The notes under the pieces were generated by a model. It saw nothing but the letters and a program-made list of their open reading frames with translations, was not told the origin of the DNA and searched no databases. The position numbers and the translations under genes are program-made. Shown one piece after another: positions 28,627-31,210 of a stretch of DNA of 31,210 nt. The stretch's first letter is position 1. The number at the start of each line of letters is the position of its first letter. This DNA is from a virus, in IMG/VR virus record IMGVR_UViG_3300047550_001289, positions 1 through 31,210 of that record; one strand, written 5' to 3'.

Positions 28627-30370
28627 TTGATTTTCTCCTTACTATTCTTTGTTTCCATTCGTGACGGCAATGCGGAATATGCAATGGTGGGTCAGTATTT
28701 GGCACGGTGTACCAACCGCCCCTGCGAAGCCATACGCTATAACCTAAAATTGCACTCATCTGGTCGATTTCATCGCGGGTGTATAGCTTTTCCATTTTAA
28801 GCATTTGCACACAAAACTCACGGCTTTCACCACCGGGCTGCAACGGCAACGCATCGGGGTCTAAATCATACTTATAACGCAGTTCCAACTTGGGCAGTTC
28901 GGTGTCTGCAATATCACCGCGACCAATGTCGGTAATTTTGATTGCATTGTTAGTCCAGTTAATCTTACCGCTGTCCTGCAAAGTTTTCAAAATCTTAATG
29001 ACTTCTTCTTCACCTATTTTTGTGGCGGTAGATATGTCTTTCAATGTGGCTTTTTCATCGGAATTTACCACTGCCAAAACCCTCTTTTCTTTGGTGGTAA
29101 GTTCAAAGGTCAATTTCACTTCCTCAAATTCGGACTCATCAGCCCCAAATTTGGCAAAAACTGACAAGTCATTATCCGACCATTTGTGAAATTCGCAGGT
29201 ATGACCGTCAAACTTCTGCGCCTGAATGGTAGTGTTTTGCAGTCCGAGTGCTGCCCTTGCTTCCTCACGGCTTACAATTCCAAATTGATACAATGCCACG
29301 TAATCAACACCCAGAAAGTCGCTGTCTTTGGTGCTTAATTCAATACCTGGATAAACGTATTCAAGGGTATTTTCAAGGCAAGTGTCAATCTTTTCCTGTC
29401 TGCGGTTAACGTATGATTTATGAAATAACTCATACGCTTCAATCATCTCATTACGCTGTCCAAGTGCGCCTTCGGTTGCGTAGCCGAGCAGAATTTTCGG
29501 GAAGTTGTGACCGATAAAAATCTCATCCTGCACCGTTTCATTCAGTTGCAAGAACTGTTTGTCCATGTCGGAAGGTTGCAGGTGTGCAATCTCTGCCGAC
29601 TTTTCATTCATCTCGTTGAACTGAATAAGCACACCACCTGCATTGTCTGTACCTGTGGTTTTCTGTTTGAATTTCCTTTCAAAGTTGTATGCAATCTCTT
29701 CGGTCGGTTGTCCTTTAAACAACTGAACCAGTGTTCCGTTGGCAAACCCGTTGCGAATGTTGTTGTTGTGAAAGTTGGCTATCTCAACATCGATTTCAAT
29801 GTATTGCAAACAATGCTGATAAGGTGGAAGCGGATAAACACCCAAAGCAGGTGCGTATTCACGGAAGTAAAACAGTTGTACCTCCATCGGCTGCGCCTTG
29901 TTTGGATTGAAAGGTGCATAATGCTTCATATCCTCATGCTTTGCCTTTTTCCAATCTTCGGCATACATGTAAATCTCGTGGTCAAGTGTACGCACGTTGC
30001 TAAAATCTACGTGGTAAAGTGCAGAAATTTGCCCCACTTTGTTGTAGTGTACCTCATACGCAAACCCGTTGAACAATTCATAATCCAGGGCCAGTTTATT
30101 TTTGAACTCTTGTATTCCCTCGTATGGGTTTACATAGTCAACAACCTTAACCGCACTTGGGTTGCCATCCACCAAAGTTTCTTCACCTGCCACAAATCGG
30201 GCTTTTTGTCTTACAATAGCCCCGTGTTTTGGACTGCGGTTGTAAAATTCAAGTAAGGTATCAGGGAAATCGTTCTTTTCCCCATAGGTAACGATGCCTT
30301 TATTCTTGTTTTCCTTGAATTTAGGCAACTTTGACTCCGTGAAATTTATGCGTAGTAAATCGAAACTCAT
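28619..30370 (-). CDS. Portal protein with wHTH and MuF-like C-terminal modules
   Basis: The ring at the head vertex through which DNA passes. The protein has 583 residues. The portal body spans about 1-410: IVTYGEKNDFPDTLLEFYNR (26-45), KHGAIVRQKARFVAGE (48-63), ANFHNNNIRNGFANGTLVQL (198-217) and FPKILLGYATEGALGQRNEM (290-309). Two additions follow. A winged-helix segment (about 424-485) has LKDISTATKIGEEEVIKILK. A C-terminal part (about 500-575) has ESREFCVQML, YTRDEID and PHCRHEWKQ, like the end of Mu gpF-type minor head proteins. Fused portals of this kind occur in Bacteroidota phages. It overlaps the upstream gene by ATGA. Confidence 0.8.
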   Translation of the reverse strand: MSFDLLRINFTESKLPKFKENKNKGIVTYGEKNDFPDTLLEFYNRSPKHGAIVRQKARFVAGEETLVDGNPSAVKVVDYVNPYEGIQEFKNKLALDYELFNGFAYEVHYNKVGQISALYHVDFSNVRTLDHEIYMYAEDWKKAKHEDMKHYAPFNPNKAQPMEVQLFYFREYAPALGVYPLPPYQHCLQYIEIDVEIANFHNNNIRNGFANGTLVQLFKGQPTEEIAYNFERKFKQKTTGTDNAGGVLIQFNEMNEKSAEIAHLQPSDMDKQFLQLNETVQDEIFIGHNFPKILLGYATEGALGQRNEMIEAYELFHKSYVNRRQEKIDTCLENTLEYVYPGIELSTKDSDFLGVDYVALYQFGIVSREEARAALGLQNTTIQAQKFDGHTCEFHKWSDNDLSVFAKFGADESEFEEVKLTFELTTKEKRVLAVVNSDEKATLKDISTATKIGEEEVIKILKTLQDSGKINWTNNAIKITDIGRGDIADTELPKLELRYKYDLDPDALPLQPGGESREFCVQMLKMEKLYTRDEIDQMSAILGYSVWLRRGGWYTVPNTDPPLHIPHCRHEWKQRIVRRKSNG

Positions 30371-30744
30371 CCTATATGGTGCTGCTTAATGGTTGTATTG
30401 ACCTCATGGTCGTTAAATGCGGTATGTGATGCCGTTACATAGGCCAATCCCCTGTCAATTTCCTGATTTGCTGATGCAGGATTTGTATTTGTTGGAGATG
30501 TTTGTGCATATAAAGTCCAATAATGCGTACCTACGGCCAATGTTTTTGCTGCGCTGCTGCCCTCTACAAATGAAAATAACTGATATCTGTTGGGTGCTGT
30601 GCTTGTATCGGTAACGATAAATGCCTTTTGTTCCTGCGACATTTCGGACTCAAACACCAACAGATAATACACGGGAGAAACGGTCACTTTTTCTCTGCCG
30701 GTGATTATCAGTTCAGGTGTTCCTGCTTTGGTTATGTACAGCAT
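30367..30744 (-). CDS. Virion-associated protein, unknown
   Basis: A 125-residue beta-rich protein (MLYITKAGTPELIITGREKV; VSPVYYLLVFESEMSQEQKA) between the tail-tube-like gene and the portal. A terminator and a CTACTTATA motif precede it, so it may open a separate late transcript. No family is recognised; a head or tail accessory role is likely from position. Confidence 0.5.
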   Translation of the reverse strand: MLYITKAGTPELIITGREKVTVSPVYYLLVFESEMSQEQKAFIVTDTSTAPNRYQLFSFVEGSSAAKTLAVGTHYWTLYAQTSPTNTNPASANQEIDRGLAYVTASHTAFNDHEVNTTIKQHHIG

Positions 30745-30761
30745 CCTACCTATATAAGTAG
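30745..30761 (-). promoter_or_regulatory. Late 5' motif with inverted repeat (CTACTTATATAGGTAGG)
   Basis: CTACTTATATAGGTAGG abuts ATG 30744. With one further base it forms an inverted repeat CCTAC/GTAGG (30758-30762, 30745-30749) around TTATATAG. It follows the terminator, as expected of a promoter or operator. Confidence 0.4.
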
Positions 30762-30779
30762 GTCGATTTCATGTTAAAC

Positions 30780-30804
30780 AAAAAAGGCCGGGAAAACCCG
30801 ACCT
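30780..30804 (-). terminator. Intrinsic terminator after the tail-tube-like gene
   Basis: On the minus strand GGTCGGG-TTTT-CCCGGCC (30803-30786) forms a 7-bp stem with one G-U pair, extended by an A-U pair, followed by six T. On the plus strand the same site has a C-A mismatch and no U run. It divides the late unit between the tail-tube-like gene and the portal group. Confidence 0.75.
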
Positions 30805-30827
30805 CCTTTGCATGAAAAACACAAAAA

Positions 30828-31210
30828 TCAAAGACCAAGCGAAGTTACAACAGCGGCCTGAACTTTCAAAGGCAAATCAGTTTCTTTGTGCAAAAAGTTA
30901 AGCACATGACCTTTGAAGTCACCGAACGCTTGTCCGAAGTTGGTTTCTGATTGCTGCAACTGAACGCCATAATCAGCACCCAACAGCCAGTAGTCACCAC
31001 TTGCATCAAGGGCAATGGCTAACATTCTGTTTTGAGCAAGGAGTTTAATCTCGTTGCGCTGTGCGGTGGTAACTTTGTGCAGACGAGCAACCAAGTCAGC
31101 TTCGTAAAACACAGTTCCGTTTTCAGTTGAAGGAATGGTTCTCCAAGTCATGGAGCCAGTTTCCTTTTCCAATTCATATTTGAAGTAGCTTTTGCCACCT
31201 GTCAAAGTGT
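30828..31210 (-). CDS. Tail tube-like protein, 5' end cut by window edge
   Basis: The frame is open to the right edge, giving at least 127 residues. Visible parts are KSYFKYELEKETGSMTWRTI, NGTVFYEADLVARLHKVT and LDASGDYWLLGADYGVQLQQ. The pattern of charged strands, 'NGtv.y...l...l.k' and 'G.ywllG' resembles major tail tube proteins of Bacteroidota phages, which have a further 50-80 residues before this region. A TTG at 31205 could serve as a start but lacks any support, so I treat the gene as partial. A terminator follows, fitting an abundant protein at the end of a transcript. Confidence 0.55.
   Translation of the reverse strand, partial: TLTGGKSYFKYELEKETGSMTWRTIPSTENGTVFYEADLVARLHKVTTAQRNEIKLLAQNRMLAIALDASGDYWLLGADYGVQLQQSETNFGQAFGDFKGHVLNFLHKETDLPLKVQAAVVTSLGL

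Noticed and set aside
29507-30256. 249-codon plus-strand ORF opposite the portal gene
   Set aside because: It is antisense to a clear portal gene, rich in Cys, Val and His as expected of a shadow frame, with no start signal.
1-31210. CRISPR array, insertion sequence, integrase or attachment site
   Set aside because: No regularly spaced repeats of suitable length, no transposase or recombinase, and no convincing core attachment repeat seen; the tRNA-like element alone is not enough to call an att site.

Overview
The window is most of the genome of a tailed double-stranded DNA phage (long non-contractile-tail type, HK97-fold capsid) that infects a member of the Bacteroidota. Three things point to this host. 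The promoters have the Bacteroidota form (TTG or TTTG, about 19 bases, TAnnTTTG). Most starts lack a strong Shine-Dalgarno sequence. Many proteins resemble families common in Bacteroidota phages and prophages. I see no integrase, excisionase or CI/Cro-like repressor, so nothing here argues for lysogeny. All family names come from reading motifs; no database search was run.

Layout: a minus-strand late block covers 1-16214 and 24592-31210, and flanks a plus-strand early block at 16326-24562. The blocks diverge at 16214/16326 and converge at 24562/24592. On a circle the two minus-strand parts become one late unit. Read in the direction of transcription (falling coordinates), it holds: HNH nuclease, sigma-like protein, small membrane proteins, a glycosyltransferase, a SAM methyltransferase, a ParB-like protein, a TerS-like protein, a lipoprotein, a second glycosyltransferase, TerL, a tail chaperone pair with a probable -1 frameshift, a tail-completion protein, two large tail proteins, tape measure, XkdF-like protease, scaffold and major capsid protein (cut by the left edge). 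It continues from the right edge with a tail-tube-like protein (cut), portal, connector, terminator-like protein, a LamG/arabinofuranosidase-like fiber and a lysis cassette (holin-like proteins, spanin, L,D-transpeptidase-like endolysin).

The early block encodes an RMF-like protein, a candidate structured RNA, a replication initiator with iteron-like repeats inside its gene, a T7 gp4-like primase-helicase, an orphan C5 cytosine methyltransferase, a DnaA domain IV-like protein, a small SSB, a DUF1599/Nmad1-like protein, several small unknowns, a Rad52-like annealing protein and a metallophosphoesterase. Together these supply initiation, unwinding and priming, ssDNA protection, annealing recombination and DNA marking.

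The strongest leads are: four promoters whose TAnnTTTG box sits exactly five bases before the ATG, implying leaderless mRNAs; a promoter-driven, strongly paired RNA candidate at 16598-16733; a 283-codon second reading frame inside the methyltransferase gene that also looks conserved; a U9 slippery site in the tail chaperone overlap; a divergent class II tRNA-like element at 9194-9280; and a recurring CTACTTTTA motif before late gene starts. No gene-free stretch exceeds 300 bases.
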